Below, piece after piece: positions 18,736 through 28,120 of a stretch of DNA of 64,000 nt. The translations under genes and the position numbers were made by a program. This stretch comes from Pseudoalteromonas sp. P1-25 (GTDB lineage: Bacteria > Pseudomonadota > Gammaproteobacteria > Enterobacterales > Alteromonadaceae): positions 62,001-126,000 of the forward strand of contig NZ_LKDW01000009.1 in the NCBI RefSeq assembly GCF_001401805.1. Reading direction: 5' to 3'. The notes beneath the pieces were generated by a model. That model did no database searches and was not told the origin of the DNA. It saw only the letters and a list, made by a program, of their open reading frames with translations. Position 1 is the first letter of the stretch; each line of letters opens with the position of its first letter.

Positions 18736-20616
18736 TTACACTTTAAACTTATCAATAGCCGCAAATAATACGCGCGCTTGTTCAGAGACTTCTTCACTGG
18801 TTTGCGCATTATTCACTGCATGCTCAGAGGCATCTTGGGCAATGTCTCTAATGCGTACTACATTTTTGTTTACCTCTGATGCCACCTGACTTTGCTCATC
18901 AATGGCAACAGCAATTTGCGTGCTCATTTCCATTATGGTTTGCACATCCTCGGTAATAGCGCCGAGTAAATCACCCGCTTTAATAGCTTGTGAAGCACTC
19001 TCATCGCCTTGAGAACGACATTGATGCATAATGCTGACGACCTCTTGCGTGCGCTGCTGAAGCGTATTAATAATGCCTTCAATTTCACTGGTAGACTCTT
19101 GTGTGCGTTGCGCAAGCGAGCGCACTTCATCTGCCACTACAGCAAATCCTCGCCCTTGCTCACCAGCACGAGCGGCTTCTATCGCGGCATTCAATGCCAG
19201 TAAATTGGTTTGCTCTGCAATGCCTCTGATTACATCGAGTACTGAGCCTATGGTTTCACCGTCTTTTTCAAGTTGCGATACCACACTTGATGCATTGCCT
19301 AACGACGAAGATAAATCGCGTATGTGCATAACCGTAGAATCTACTTCATTGCGCCCTTGCTGCGCGCTTAGATTGGTTGACTCTGCTTTTTTAGCAGCAG
19401 CTTCGGTGTTATGCGAAATATCTTGAATCGTTGCCTGCATTTGCGTAGCCGCAGTGGCCACCATATCCGCTTCGTGTAATTGCTCTTGCATGCCTGAACT
19501 TGTTGCAGAGGTGCTTTCAGATAAGTGCTCTGTTGCTACATTTAACGTATTAAGCGCAGTATTAACTTCGTTTATGAGGTTTTTAAAATCGCCTATTAAG
19601 CTATTAAAGTCTGAGGTCATGATGGTAACTTCGTCATTACCTGTTTGCTCTATCATTACGCTTAAATCGTTATTGCGGCGTATGTCGTTTATGGTGTGAT
19701 ACACTCGTTCAATAGGTACAATGATTGAATGACTAGTTAAGTACACCAACGCCAACACGATAACCCCTGAAAGAACAAAAACTATAATGGCTATAAGTTC
19801 TGCTTGTTCAACACTTGTTTCAACTTGTGACTTAGTTGACTCAACGATTTCACTTACAACTTTGTCACTTTTTTCTACGTTAATACGCATAACGCCTAGT
19901 GCACCTGAGTCTAAATCTAGTCCTAACTCAGTTTGTGCTTTAACTAGGTTTTGAAAAGCGACCTGATAAGTATCTATTAACGGGTTTATTTGCGACTTAT
20001 AACTACTTTGCAAATTAGCTTGCGTAATTTTTTGCTTAAACGTACTGATAAGGTTATTAAAGCGAGTTAAGTATTTTGCATCAAAGCGCAGCATAAAATC
20101 TTTCTCAGCACGTCGAAGCTGAAGCATTACTGATAAAAGCTCAAAGTTATCTTGCTCTTTTAATAGTTCTTCAACTTCATGTACTGCATTTCTAAGCTTG
20201 CCATATAACCCATCTTTAGGGTTTAAACCTATCTGCTGCTGTAACCTAACAACCTCTGAAAAATTGTTGTTGTAGTTAGTAATAAGCGTATGAAAATGCT
20301 CAACTTGCGCTGTGGTAATACCCTGCTTTTGCATTACCTCCTGCAGCTCTTTGATTTTAGTGCTTAGCTGTTTAAAATCCTTATCAAATGATGTAAGTGC
20401 TTCCTGCTGCTTGTAAAAAAGAAAGTTTTTTTCATACTTTCTAAGCTCTAGTGCATGTACGTTGAGCTCTTCTGCAAGCTGAATTGTTTTGTTCAGATTA
20501 AGTGTTACACGTGACTCATAAATTATCACACACAACAAAATGACCATTGCCAGACCGACTACCACTGCATTAAGTTGTAAACGTCTTTTAATAGTTAAGT
20601 TTTGTAAAAAATTCAT
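18736..20616 (-). CDS. Methyl-accepting chemotaxis protein with helical bimodular (HBM-type) sensor
   Basis: A transmembrane chemoreceptor of 626 aa. After TM1 (about residues 16-36) comes an all-helical periplasmic region of about 230 residues that carries two R..EK.F motifs ([14 protein letters not shown] and [13 protein letters not shown]), the signature of HBM sensors, which typically bind organic acids. TM2 (about 275-297) leads into HAMP and the methyl-accepting domain with the hairpin tip [35 protein letters not shown] chose ATG at 20616 over GTG at 20625 because AGGTG lies 6 nt upstream. Monocistronic. Ligand unknown. Confidence 0.92.
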   Translation of the reverse strand: MNFLQNLTIKRRLQLNAVVVGLAMVILLCVIIYESRVTLNLNKTIQLAEELNVHALELRKYEKNFLFYKQQEALTSFDKDFKQLSTKIKELQEVMQKQGITTAQVEHFHTLITNYNNNFSEVVRLQQQIGLNPKDGLYGKLRNAVHEVEELLKEQDNFELLSVMLQLRRAEKDFMLRFDAKYLTRFNNLISTFKQKITQANLQSSYKSQINPLIDTYQVAFQNLVKAQTELGLDLDSGALGVMRINVEKSDKVVSEIVESTKSQVETSVEQAELIAIIVFVLSGVIVLALVYLTSHSIIVPIERVYHTINDIRRNNDLSVMIEQTGNDEVTIMTSDFNSLIGDFKNLINEVNTALNTLNVATEHLSESTSATSSGMQEQLHEADMVATAATQMQATIQDISHNTEAAAKKAESTNLSAQQGRNEVDSTVMHIRDLSSSLGNASSVVSQLEKDGETIGSVLDVIRGIAEQTNLLALNAAIEAARAGEQGRGFAVVADEVRSLAQRTQESTSEIEGIINTLQQRTQEVVSIMHQCRSQGDESASQAIKAGDLLGAITEDVQTIMEMSTQIAVAIDEQSQVASEVNKNVVRIRDIAQDASEHAVNNAQTSEEVSEQARVLFAAIDKFKV

Positions 20617-20704
20617 TGAAAACACCTATATTAAATATGCACTATTAGTGTAGTACGTTATGGCGCTTTTTTTTAAACTTTTTGTTAATTTTATTGTATG
20701 TAAG

Positions 20705-21742
20705 TCATGCCATTAGATTGACACTACCCCATAAATTTTTATGCAATGAGTGAGTGTTATGCCATTGTTTTTTAAGCAACCAGTGCACCAGAGGAGCTGG
20801 ATCACTGGGAAAGTTGATCTGCTTGTTTTGCGGAGCACTATTCCAGTCATCTAAGGCTTGGGGGTTTAAGTAGTTCATTACATGAGCCATTTTCATCGCC
20901 CGTAATGTTTGCGCATTTGCATCTTGTTCAAACTGGCCATCGAGTGGTTTAAGTAATAACTTTTTCCCAAGCTTTAAAGCCTCACTTGCCAGCTCAAAGC
21001 CTGCATTACCAATAACACCGCTTGTGTTTGCTAAATCGTTTAAAAACCCCGCCCGTGAAGGAGCGCGTAAATGAATGTGTCCAAGGGATTTATCTTGCGC
21101 GTGTGGGTGGTAACAATAAAACTCTTTTTCAGGGAAGTCCTTCAAATAATCAATAATGTTGTCGAGGTTTTCAAAGGGTAAGTATACAAGCACTTTATTC
21201 ATAACCGCGACTGGGTTGCCATGGTTATGGTTTGCAATAAAGGGCGGTATAATATTATCTGCAAAAGGCTGCCAATGTACGCCTAAATAGGTGTTTGCTG
21301 GCGCATAGTGCTTAATAAGAGATTTTCTAAATAAACCTCGACCAAACATAGGCACACTATTAGATAAAAAAGCCGCCTGGTGACTAATACCAACTACAGG
21401 TACGCCTGAGCACTTTGCAGCCCAGGCTGAAATAGGCTCAAAGTCATTTAAGACAAAGTCGTATTTTTTTACATCAAATGATTTTATATCGTTAACCAAC
21501 TCGCAGACACGGGCATTTTTTAATGTTTGATAGCTTTTTACTTGGCCGTTTTTAGTGCTGAACGATAACCCCCGAAACGTTTTGTAATCAGCAAAGTCCT
21601 GCATATCAAAGTATTCTTTTTCAGGGCGTCCTGAAAAAACGTAATCAACATTTATACCTAACTCTTTAAAACAACTTGCCATAACACGGGCACGCGTAAT
21701 GTGGCCATTACCTGTCCCTTGTATGCCGTATAGTATCTTCAT
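20705..21742 (-). CDS. MJ1255/VC2487-type glycosyltransferase
   Basis: A GT-B fold glycosyltransferase-like protein of 345 aa, starting MKILYGIQGTGNGHITRARVMA (the Gly-rich GTGNGH loop and following helix are typical of GT28-like enzymes). The C-terminal donor-site region GVIGNAGFELASEALKLGKKLLLKPLDGQFEQDANAQ contains the conserved NAGFE. The start at 21742 overlaps the upstream PAP2 stop by 4 bp (ATGA). The longer frame upstream antisense to PAP2 is not used. Substrate unknown; coupling with a lipid phosphatase suggests a lipid-linked sugar acceptor or donor (inference). Confidence 0.82.
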   Translation of the reverse strand: MKILYGIQGTGNGHITRARVMASCFKELGINVDYVFSGRPEKEYFDMQDFADYKTFRGLSFSTKNGQVKSYQTLKNARVCELVNDIKSFDVKKYDFVLNDFEPISAWAAKCSGVPVVGISHQAAFLSNSVPMFGRGLFRKSLIKHYAPANTYLGVHWQPFADNIIPPFIANHNHGNPVAVMNKVLVYLPFENLDNIIDYLKDFPEKEFYCYHPHAQDKSLGHIHLRAPSRAGFLNDLANTSGVIGNAGFELASEALKLGKKLLLKPLDGQFEQDANAQTLRAMKMAHVMNYLNPQALDDWNSAPQNKQINFPSDPAPLVHWLLKKQWHNTHSLHKNLWGSVNLMA

Positions 21743-22278
21743 ACTGGCACCACCAAAGCTAGCGCAAATAAACCACATGAACTGCCAATAACGGCGCCTA
21801 TTATTATATCTGCTGGAAAATGTACGCCTAATACCACGCGAGAAACCGCCACACCTGAGGCCCAACTAAACCATAGCCATGCATACTCTGCAAAAAAGTG
21901 GCCCAATATTACCGCAACTAAAAAAGCAGCCGCACTGTGCCCAGAAGGTAAGCTGAATTTATCACTCGGGACAATATACGCATTGCTCACAAGGCAATCG
22001 CAGGGGCGGATACGTGCAAAGCTACGCTTTGCTAAAAAATATATCGGTCTTTCAATTGCAAACCCCAGTAACACCGATATTGGCAATAACTGATGCTGCT
22101 CATTGGTACTTAGCCACCAAACTGCGCAACACATAAGTAAATATAAACCACCATTACCACTTTTAGATAAACCAAGCGCAGCCGTTTTTAACCATTTGGG
22201 CGAGTTATAATTAAACAAAGTTAAAAACAGTTGTTCATCTATTCGAGCCATTTTTTTAAACACATTGTTGTCATTCAT
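21739..22278 (-). CDS. PAP2-family membrane phosphatase
   Basis: A polytopic inner-membrane phosphatidic-acid-phosphatase-like enzyme of 179 aa. The three PAP2 motifs are intact: KRSFARIRP (K-x6-RP), LPSGHSAA (PSGH) and SRVVLGVHFPADIIIG (SR-x5-H-x3-D). Likely substrates are undecaprenyl pyrophosphate or a phospholipid. It is translationally coupled to the downstream glycosyltransferase gene. Confidence 0.9.
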   Translation of the reverse strand: MNDNNVFKKMARIDEQLFLTLFNYNSPKWLKTAALGLSKSGNGGLYLLMCCAVWWLSTNEQHQLLPISVLLGFAIERPIYFLAKRSFARIRPCDCLVSNAYIVPSDKFSLPSGHSAAAFLVAVILGHFFAEYAWLWFSWASGVAVSRVVLGVHFPADIIIGAVIGSSCGLFALALVVPV

Positions 22279-22480
22279 AATTCACCTTCAGCTGCACAAT
22301 ATCTAACCATAATGAAAGCTTAGTGGCAGAAAATAACAATTGAGTGACGCTTTTAAGACACTATTGTTGCCATTTCTAATTTCGTTATTTTTTGAATAAA
22401 TTTACTGCGATTAAGTCGTTGTTATTGCATATAAGGAGGGTATACTGAGGGTAACTTATGTACCCTTTGAGGATAAAATA

Positions 22481-22978
22481 ATGGATTACAGCACTTCTGA
22501 CTTATGTGATTTTTTTGCCGATGTGGTTGATGTGCTTGAACCGATGTTCATCAACTTTGGTGGTCGACACACGTTTGGCGGCCGAATTAAAACCGTTAAA
22601 TGTTTTGAAAATAATGAACTGATCCGTGAAATACTCTCACAAGATGGTACTGATCAAGTACTACTTATCGACGGAGGCGGATCAACACGACGCGCTCTTA
22701 TCGACATTGAACTTGCAGAGCTTGCGCTTGATAATAACTGGAACGGCATTATTGTATTTGGTGCTGTACGTCATGTAGACGAGCTAGAAGAAATAGATTT
22801 AGGTATTCAAGCAATTGCATCAATCCCTGTTGCCGCCGACAGCGAAGGCGCTGGTGAAGATGGCATTGGCGTTAACTTTGCCGGTGTGTCGTTTTTTGAT
22901 GATGACTTTATCTATGCAGATAGTACTGGCATTGTATTATCAGCCGAAGAACTTGAACTAGAAGTTATCGAAGAATAA
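22481..22978 (+). CDS. rraA: Regulator of RNase E activity A
   Basis: RraA forms a trimeric ring that binds the C-terminal scaffold of RNase E and slows mRNA decay. The 165-residue product has family stretches [56 protein letters not shown] and [13 protein letters not shown]. It has a long acidic C-terminus ([10 protein letters not shown]). The AAGGAGGG upstream (about 22434-22441) is too far to be its ribosome site; GAGGATAAAATAATG at the start serves. In E. coli it is likewise close to hslVU. Confidence 0.96.
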   Translation: MDYSTSDLCDFFADVVDVLEPMFINFGGRHTFGGRIKTVKCFENNELIREILSQDGTDQVLLIDGGGSTRRALIDIELAELALDNNWNGIIVFGAVRHVDELEEIDLGIQAIASIPVAADSEGAGEDGIGVNFAGVSFFDDDFIYADSTGIVLSAEELELEVIEE

Positions 22979-22986
22979 AGTAACAC

Positions 22987-23008
22987 GCTGTGCTTGAAAA
23001 AGCACAGC
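22987..23008 (+). promoter_or_regulatory. Perfect hairpin over the rraA-hutG junction
   Basis: GCTGTGCTT-GAAA-AAGCACAGC is a perfect 9-bp stem with a GNRA-type tetraloop, 8 bp after the rraA stop. The proposed TTG start of hutG (22994-22996) falls inside it. There is no following T-run, so it is not a standard terminator; it may hinder hutG translation or processive read-through. Confidence 0.6.
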
Positions 23009-24109
23009 TTACTCCACCCCTATTTATTTACTGCTCAATACGGATTCAACACAGTGCACCCTACCTTAAAAGTGTATGATGAAAACGCCGTTAAACCCTA
23101 TTGCTCCACACGCACTAACGAAACAAAAACCTGGCAGTCTGTTGCTCTATTAGACACCCACGTAAATGTACAACAAGCACTTAATGATGCAGCGCAATTT
23201 GGTATTCGCTACGTATTAATTGGTGTATGTGAAGATATAGGCCCTCGCGCTAATTTAGGCCGGGGTGGCTCGCATCAGGCATGGCCCGCTTTTTTACAAT
23301 ACTTTTTAAACCAACCTGTTAACCAGTTTAGCGCAGCACAGCAGGTACTGCTGTTAGGCGAAATTGACGTTGATGATGTAATGGCGCAAGCCCAAGGCTT
23401 AAATAACCAGCACACTGAAGAGCTGGCTCAACTACGCAAGTTATGCGCAACAATAGATGAGCGAGTAGAGGCGGTATTAATGCTTATATTTAATGCTGGC
23501 CTTGAGCCTATTGTTATTGGCGGCGGACACAATAATAGCTTTGGTATACTCAGTGCTTTAAGCAAGCATATTGGGGCTGCTGTTAACGCTATAAATTTTG
23601 ACCCCCATGCAGACTTACGCCCTTGCGAAGGCCGTCATAGTGGCAATGGGTTTAGCTATGCTTTGAAAAAAAATGCATTGCAGCAATATCATATTATTGG
23701 CCTGCATGAGCAAAAAAATAACCAAGCCATTTTTGATTTGATCGCGCAAAATCAATGTCGTTATCACAGCTATCAGGCCATTAATATACGTCGAGAAATA
23801 TCACTAACTGATGCCGTACAGCACGCCTTAGCAGGGTTTAATAATGCGCCACTGGGTATTGAACTCGACCTAGACAGTATTTCATTTTTACCAGCCAGCG
23901 CTTACACATGCTGCGGTTTTAGTGTCAGTGATGCTGAGCACTATGTATATTTAACAGCAAAACACAGCACTGCCCGTTACCTACATTTATGTGAAGCTGC
24001 ACCGATAAATCACCCTGCAGGGTTAAAAGCCGGTATGCAAAGCTGTGGGCAAATTATTAGTGCGTTAGTAAATACATACTTACAGGCAAAATTAGTTAGC
24101 ACGAAATAG
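22994..24109 (+). CDS. hutG: Formimidoylglutamase-type arginase-family hydrolase
   Basis: An arginase-fold binuclear-Mn hydrolase, here best read as HutG, which splits formimidoylglutamate into glutamate and formamide, the last step of histidine degradation. Metal motifs visible: GGGHNNSFG (first His), NFDPHADLRP (DxHxD) and ELDLDSI (DxD). The start is uncertain: no ATG lies near the front of the domain, and TTG at 22994, in the rraA frame and within a hairpin, gives 371 aa, which is rather long for the family. GTG at 23054 is an alternative. It is separated from the other hut genes by a minus-strand EAL-type gene and has no HutC site in front. The hut context suggests the substrate. Confidence 0.8.
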   Translation: MKKHSLLHPYLFTAQYGFNTVHPTLKVYDENAVKPYCSTRTNETKTWQSVALLDTHVNVQQALNDAAQFGIRYVLIGVCEDIGPRANLGRGGSHQAWPAFLQYFLNQPVNQFSAAQQVLLLGEIDVDDVMAQAQGLNNQHTEELAQLRKLCATIDERVEAVLMLIFNAGLEPIVIGGGHNNSFGILSALSKHIGAAVNAINFDPHADLRPCEGRHSGNGFSYALKKNALQQYHIIGLHEQKNNQAIFDLIAQNQCRYHSYQAINIRREISLTDAVQHALAGFNNAPLGIELDLDSISFLPASAYTCCGFSVSDAEHYVYLTAKHSTARYLHLCEAAPINHPAGLKAGMQSCGQIISALVNTYLQAKLVSTK

Positions 24110-24198
24110 TAACATTGAGTACTCTGAGCAATCTCATAAAGCGCGGTGATTAAACGGGCCTATCGAGATGATAAAGCGCCACTTTTAAAAATGATAAC

Positions 24199-25917
24199 TC
24201 ATTGTGCTTGATGAGCCTGCCACTGCTTCAGCCAACTCATTAAACCAATACTACTCAACGGGTGGCCAAAATAATAACCTTGTGCCGCATGGGCTTTTAA
24301 GCTTTTTACAAACTTTAATTGATCTAAGGTTTCAACGCCCTCAAAAATAACCTTGGTATTTTGTTGGTTATGCATTTCAACCATACCGCCAACTAGGCTG
24401 CGAATATTATTCTGATTGCTAAAATCGGCGGTTAGCGATGGTGCCACTTTAATGTACTCAACCGCTAAATTTGGCAGCTTAGAAAGCACAATTGGGTTAT
24501 CGCCTAACCCATCAACACATATTTTTAAACCTAAATTGTTTAATCGCGCAATCATGGCGCGTCCCTTATTATCTAAATCTGTGAATATATGCAGAGGGCA
24601 TTCAACAATTAAATCCCCATGCTGTAAGTTGTGTTCACTCACCACGCCATCAACAAACTCAATAAACTCTTCGTTAAGCATTTCAGGGCCAAATAAGTTA
24701 ATGCTCAGTGGTATAGCAATACCCTCAATGCGAAGTGCCATGGCAAGCTCTGCAGCGCGCTCTATAACAAATTTAGCTAGTGGGTAAGCTAAGCCCGCAA
24801 TACGAATATCATCAATAAATCGGTGGGCAGATAAAATACCTTGCTGGGGATGCTGCCAACGCAGTAGGAGTTCTAAAAATTCAATTTGGCCGTCATCGTT
24901 ACGAATAATAGGCTGAAAATAAAGCTCAAGTTCGCTTACAAAATCAATATTAGCCAGCTCTTTTAAGCGGGCTTGCTGCTCGAGCTGTTCAACCATCATT
25001 TGTTGATGGTACACAACCACTGCTTTTTTAGGCTGTCTATCAAGAGCTAAGTAAGCACACGATACTAAGTTATCAAAGTTAGCATCTTGCTCATCGCAAT
25101 TAACGTAACTCGCTCTTGCTTTTACCTCTACTGTACAATTAGCAACATTGAACGGCTTGAGTGTTGCGCCAATAATTTGCTCAATAATGTGTTCATGAGT
25201 ATGTTTATGCGCAGCTAGGCTACAAATAAACGCAAAGTTAAGACCGCCTAAATGCGCCAGCTTCTCATAGCCCCCTAAATCAATCACATCGTCGTTATTT
25301 AGTAAGCCTTTTATTCTATTAGCTGATTGTGCCAACAACAAATCACCAAAGTCTCTACCAATATGTTGATTAACTTGCTCAAACCCTTCTAAACGCACAA
25401 TTACCAGTGCAGCTTCTAGCTGTTTTTCTTTACACCAGCTGTAATAACCTTGACGTAACTGTTGTTTATCAGCAAATGCAGCAAGGGGAGAGTCATCTTG
25501 GTACGGTTCAGGCTCGTTGATATTATGCAAATCTTCAACTTTGGGCTCTTCTTCATCGTTCATTAGCCCTACAACCGCCTGCAGGATAATTGCCACCACC
25601 ACCCAAAATAGAGGCACATTCATGAGTAAATGCGCCGAAAACAACACCACAAATAGCAAGCCAGAAACAGCACTTGTGATAATCATGCTCCAACTATTAC
25701 GTTCAAATGTCAGCCATAAGTGAAAGCAAAAACCAAAGGCGAGCAATATTGCCAACCAAGCAGCGCCACTGCTTAAAATGGCTAAACCAACAACTGCTGT
25801 ACATAAATAACTAAATTTAATACTGGTATTCTTAACCGCAACTAACGTAGCCACCATCGCCATTAACAGCGCGCCGCTAAAAAATATAGGAAAGTTACTA
25901 TCAGTCAAAATACTCAA
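24199..25917 (-). CDS. Membrane protein with degenerate GGDEF and EAL domains
   Basis: 572 aa: about five transmembrane segments in the first 120 residues, then a GGDEF-like domain in which the signature reads LGGLNF, and an EAL-like domain (about 325-565). In the latter the EAL motif is ELL (FLELLLRW), DDFG is DGLG and KID is KVA. EGVET and the QGYYFG end remain. The loss of metal-binding aspartates and of the GGDEF signature suggests neither cyclase nor phosphodiesterase activity; it may bind c-di-GMP, RNA or a partner instead. The start is TTG, with TGGAG about 10 nt before. It lies within the hut region but has no evident metabolic link. Confidence 0.85.
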   Translation of the reverse strand: MSILTDSNFPIFFSGALLMAMVATLVAVKNTSIKFSYLCTAVVGLAILSSGAAWLAILLAFGFCFHLWLTFERNSWSMIITSAVSGLLFVVLFSAHLLMNVPLFWVVVAIILQAVVGLMNDEEEPKVEDLHNINEPEPYQDDSPLAAFADKQQLRQGYYSWCKEKQLEAALVIVRLEGFEQVNQHIGRDFGDLLLAQSANRIKGLLNNDDVIDLGGYEKLAHLGGLNFAFICSLAAHKHTHEHIIEQIIGATLKPFNVANCTVEVKARASYVNCDEQDANFDNLVSCAYLALDRQPKKAVVVYHQQMMVEQLEQQARLKELANIDFVSELELYFQPIIRNDDGQIEFLELLLRWQHPQQGILSAHRFIDDIRIAGLAYPLAKFVIERAAELAMALRIEGIAIPLSINLFGPEMLNEEFIEFVDGVVSEHNLQHGDLIVECPLHIFTDLDNKGRAMIARLNNLGLKICVDGLGDNPIVLSKLPNLAVEYIKVAPSLTADFSNQNNIRSLVGGMVEMHNQQNTKVIFEGVETLDQLKFVKSLKAHAAQGYYFGHPLSSIGLMSWLKQWQAHQAQ

Positions 25918-25985
25918 GCTTACGCCACTCCATTAGCTATAAAATTTAATAAAAGCATGTTTAATATGAACAAAAATAATACAAA

Positions 25986-27233
25986 CTAATTAATTCTACC
26001 CAAAATCCATAGATTTAACAGTTTATTTACGCCAAATTGGTAACTTAATTGTGAAGGGTGACTTATTTGCCAATGTGCAATATCAGCCCTTGCACCCACC
26101 TTTAGTACACCTCTATCTTTCAACCCTAACGCTTGCGCTGCATTGCGCGTTACACCCGCAAGAGCTTGCTCGGGGGTAAGCTTAAATAAAGTACAAGCCA
26201 TATTCATCATCAATTGCACAGAGCATAAAGGCGAGGTCCCTGGGTTAAAGTCACTGGCAATGGCGATAGGCACTTTATACTTTTGCAGCAAATCGATGGG
26301 CGGAAGCTGCGTTTCACGTAAAAAATAAAAAGCCCCAGGTAATAAAACAGCCACAGTACCAGCCTCAGCCATAGCTTTTACACCATTTTCATCAAGGTAT
26401 TCAATATGATCAGCTGAAAGGCCTTTATACTCAGCCACCAGCTGCGCGCCCTGCTGATTAGAAAGCTGCTCAGCATGGCACTTTACCGGCAAGTTATGTT
26501 TTTTAGCTGCATCAAACACCTGCTTTGTTTGTGCATGACTAAAGCCTACATTTTCACAAAACACATCCACAGCATCTGCAAGGTTATTAGCCACTATTTG
26601 CTCAAGCATCTGTGTACATACTAAATCAATGTATTCATCTGCACGGCCTTTGTACTCAGGGGGTAACGCATGCGCACCTAAAAACGTGGTTTTAATATCA
26701 ATAGGGTGATGCTCATTAAGCAAACGCGCCACTTCTAAAATTTTTATTTCGTTTTCAACATCAAGTCCGTATCCCGACTTTATCTCAGCAGTCGTCACGC
26801 CCTCAGCAAATAAAGTGTTTAAGCGATCTTTTGCATCAACAAATAATTGCTCATGGCTTGCCGCGCGAGTGGCTCTAACGGTACTGGCAATACCGCCACC
26901 TTGTGCAGCTATTTGTTCATAGCTTGTACCTTGTAAGCGCTGCTCAAACTCCTCTGAACGGGAGCCTGCAAATATTAAATGTGTATGGCAATCAATAAGC
27001 CCAGGTGTTAACCATTGCCCTTTAATACTTAATGTAGGGGTAGCAAAGGCATCAAAACTGGGTAAGTTTGATTGCTCACCTAACCATACAATTTCGCCAT
27101 TTTTAATCGCCAGTGCCGCATTTCCTATCGCCCCATAAGGCGTAGCAACTGTGCTATCCATGGTTGCTATGTTGGCATCTGTCAATAATAAGTCGAGATC
27201 TTCTAAAGCGTAACCCGTTGTTTTATTTTGCAT
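25986..27233 (-). CDS. hutI: Imidazolonepropionase
   Basis: Zinc/iron amidohydrolase that opens imidazolonepropionate to formimidoylglutamate, third step of histidine degradation. 415 aa. Metal motifs [12 protein letters not shown] (HxH), the KCHAEQLS histidine and [10 protein letters not shown] aspartate are present, along with [12 protein letters not shown], typical of HutI. It is divergent from hutC, and a perfect HutC-type operator lies 44-57 bp upstream of its ATG. Confidence 0.97.
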   Translation of the reverse strand: MQNKTTGYALEDLDLLLTDANIATMDSTVATPYGAIGNAALAIKNGEIVWLGEQSNLPSFDAFATPTLSIKGQWLTPGLIDCHTHLIFAGSRSEEFEQRLQGTSYEQIAAQGGGIASTVRATRAASHEQLFVDAKDRLNTLFAEGVTTAEIKSGYGLDVENEIKILEVARLLNEHHPIDIKTTFLGAHALPPEYKGRADEYIDLVCTQMLEQIVANNLADAVDVFCENVGFSHAQTKQVFDAAKKHNLPVKCHAEQLSNQQGAQLVAEYKGLSADHIEYLDENGVKAMAEAGTVAVLLPGAFYFLRETQLPPIDLLQKYKVPIAIASDFNPGTSPLCSVQLMMNMACTLFKLTPEQALAGVTRNAAQALGLKDRGVLKVGARADIAHWQISHPSQLSYQFGVNKLLNLWILGRIN

Positions 27234-27276
27234 ACTTAGCTCCCTAACGTGCTTGAAATACAGTCTAACAATACAC

Positions 27277-27290
27277 CTTGTATATACAAG
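27277..27290. promoter_or_regulatory. HutC operator 1 (hutI/hutC intergenic)
   Basis: CTTGTATATACAAG is a perfect 14-bp palindrome in the divergent hutI-hutC promoter region. A near-identical copy precedes hutU. This pattern agrees with the GntR/HutC-family operators (TTGTATATACAA core), so it probably mediates hutI repression and hutC autoregulation. Confidence 0.85.
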
Positions 27291-27345
27291 ACAATTATGC
27301 CATCTTTATTAAATAGTTTATTTTAAATACAGCTAATAATAAGTA

Positions 27346-28053
27346 ATGACCACTCCTAAATTTGCACAAATAAAACAATTTATTGTCGATAAAATAAAAA
27401 ATGGCGCATGGCAAGAAAACCAACGCGTCCCCTCAGAAAACGAGCTTAGCAGTCAATTTTCTGTAAGCCGTATGACCGCACGACGTGCACTGAGCGAATT
27501 AACAGATGCCGGTATTTTAACGCGCAGCCAAGGATTAGGTACGTTTGTAGCAAGTTTTAAATCGCAATCATCTCTACTCGAAATTAAAAACATTGCCGAT
27601 GAAGTAAAAGAGCGTAACGGGCATTACAGCTGTAGCGTGCACGTGCTTGAATCTATCAATGCCGTTGCCCCCATCGCCATTGCGCTTGGCGTTGAAGTAG
27701 ATAGCGTGGTGTATCGCAGTGTACTGGTACACAACGAGAACGACAAACCACTGCAAGTTGAAGAGCGGTTTGTGAACCCAGCTTTAGCCGCGGGTTATTT
27801 ACAACAAGACTTTAGCACCCTTACACCGCATGAGTACTTATCGAGCGTAGCGCCACTCACACAAGCACGCCACACAGTGGAAGCGGTTATGCCTAACTCG
27901 CAAATGTGCCAATGGCTTAACCTGTATAACGAAGAGCCCTGCTTACAGGTCATTCGTCGTACTTGGTCAACAAAAGGCATAGTGAGCTTTGCTCGCTTAG
28001 TATCACCGGGCAGTAAATACCGCCTGGGTGGACACTTAACATTTAAAAAATAA
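27346..28053 (+). CDS. hutC: Histidine utilisation repressor HutC
   Basis: GntR-family regulator of 235 aa. N-terminal winged helix (residues about 5-70: QRVPSENELSSQFSVSRMTARRALSELTDAGILTRSQGLGTFVA) and C-terminal UTRA ligand-binding domain (about 90-230: YRSVLVHNENDKPLQVEERFVNPALA). In the family the inducer is urocanate. It has its own operator upstream and a terminator downstream, so hutUH is a separate unit. Confidence 0.96.
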   Translation: MTTPKFAQIKQFIVDKIKNGAWQENQRVPSENELSSQFSVSRMTARRALSELTDAGILTRSQGLGTFVASFKSQSSLLEIKNIADEVKERNGHYSCSVHVLESINAVAPIAIALGVEVDSVVYRSVLVHNENDKPLQVEERFVNPALAAGYLQQDFSTLTPHEYLSSVAPLTQARHTVEAVMPNSQMCQWLNLYNEEPCLQVIRRTWSTKGIVSFARLVSPGSKYRLGGHLTFKK

Positions 28054-28062
28054 TAACAAGAT

Positions 28063-28083
28063 AACGCTTAAGGGCGTTTTTTT
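28063..28083 (+). terminator. hutC terminator
   Basis: AACGC-ttaagg-GCGTT stem followed by a run of T (to 28083), 10 bp after the hutC stop and upstream of HutC operator 2. Confidence 0.75.
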
Positions 28084-28095
28084 ATAGCTGACCAT

Positions 28096-28109
28096 CTTGT
28101 ATATACAAC
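28096..28109. promoter_or_regulatory. HutC operator 2 (upstream of hutU)
   Basis: CTTGTATATACAAC differs from operator 1 only at the last base. It lies 12 bp before the hutU ATG, immediately upstream of the ribosome site GGAG, so bound repressor would sit at or beyond the transcription start. Confidence 0.85.
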
Positions 28110-28120
28110 AGGAGAAATTC

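Noticed and set aside
21743..21865. N-terminal extension of the glycosyltransferase
   Set aside because: The added 41 residues are Arg-rich and overlap PAP2 coding sequence; the Rossmann-like start MKILYGIQG at 21742 is the natural N-terminus.
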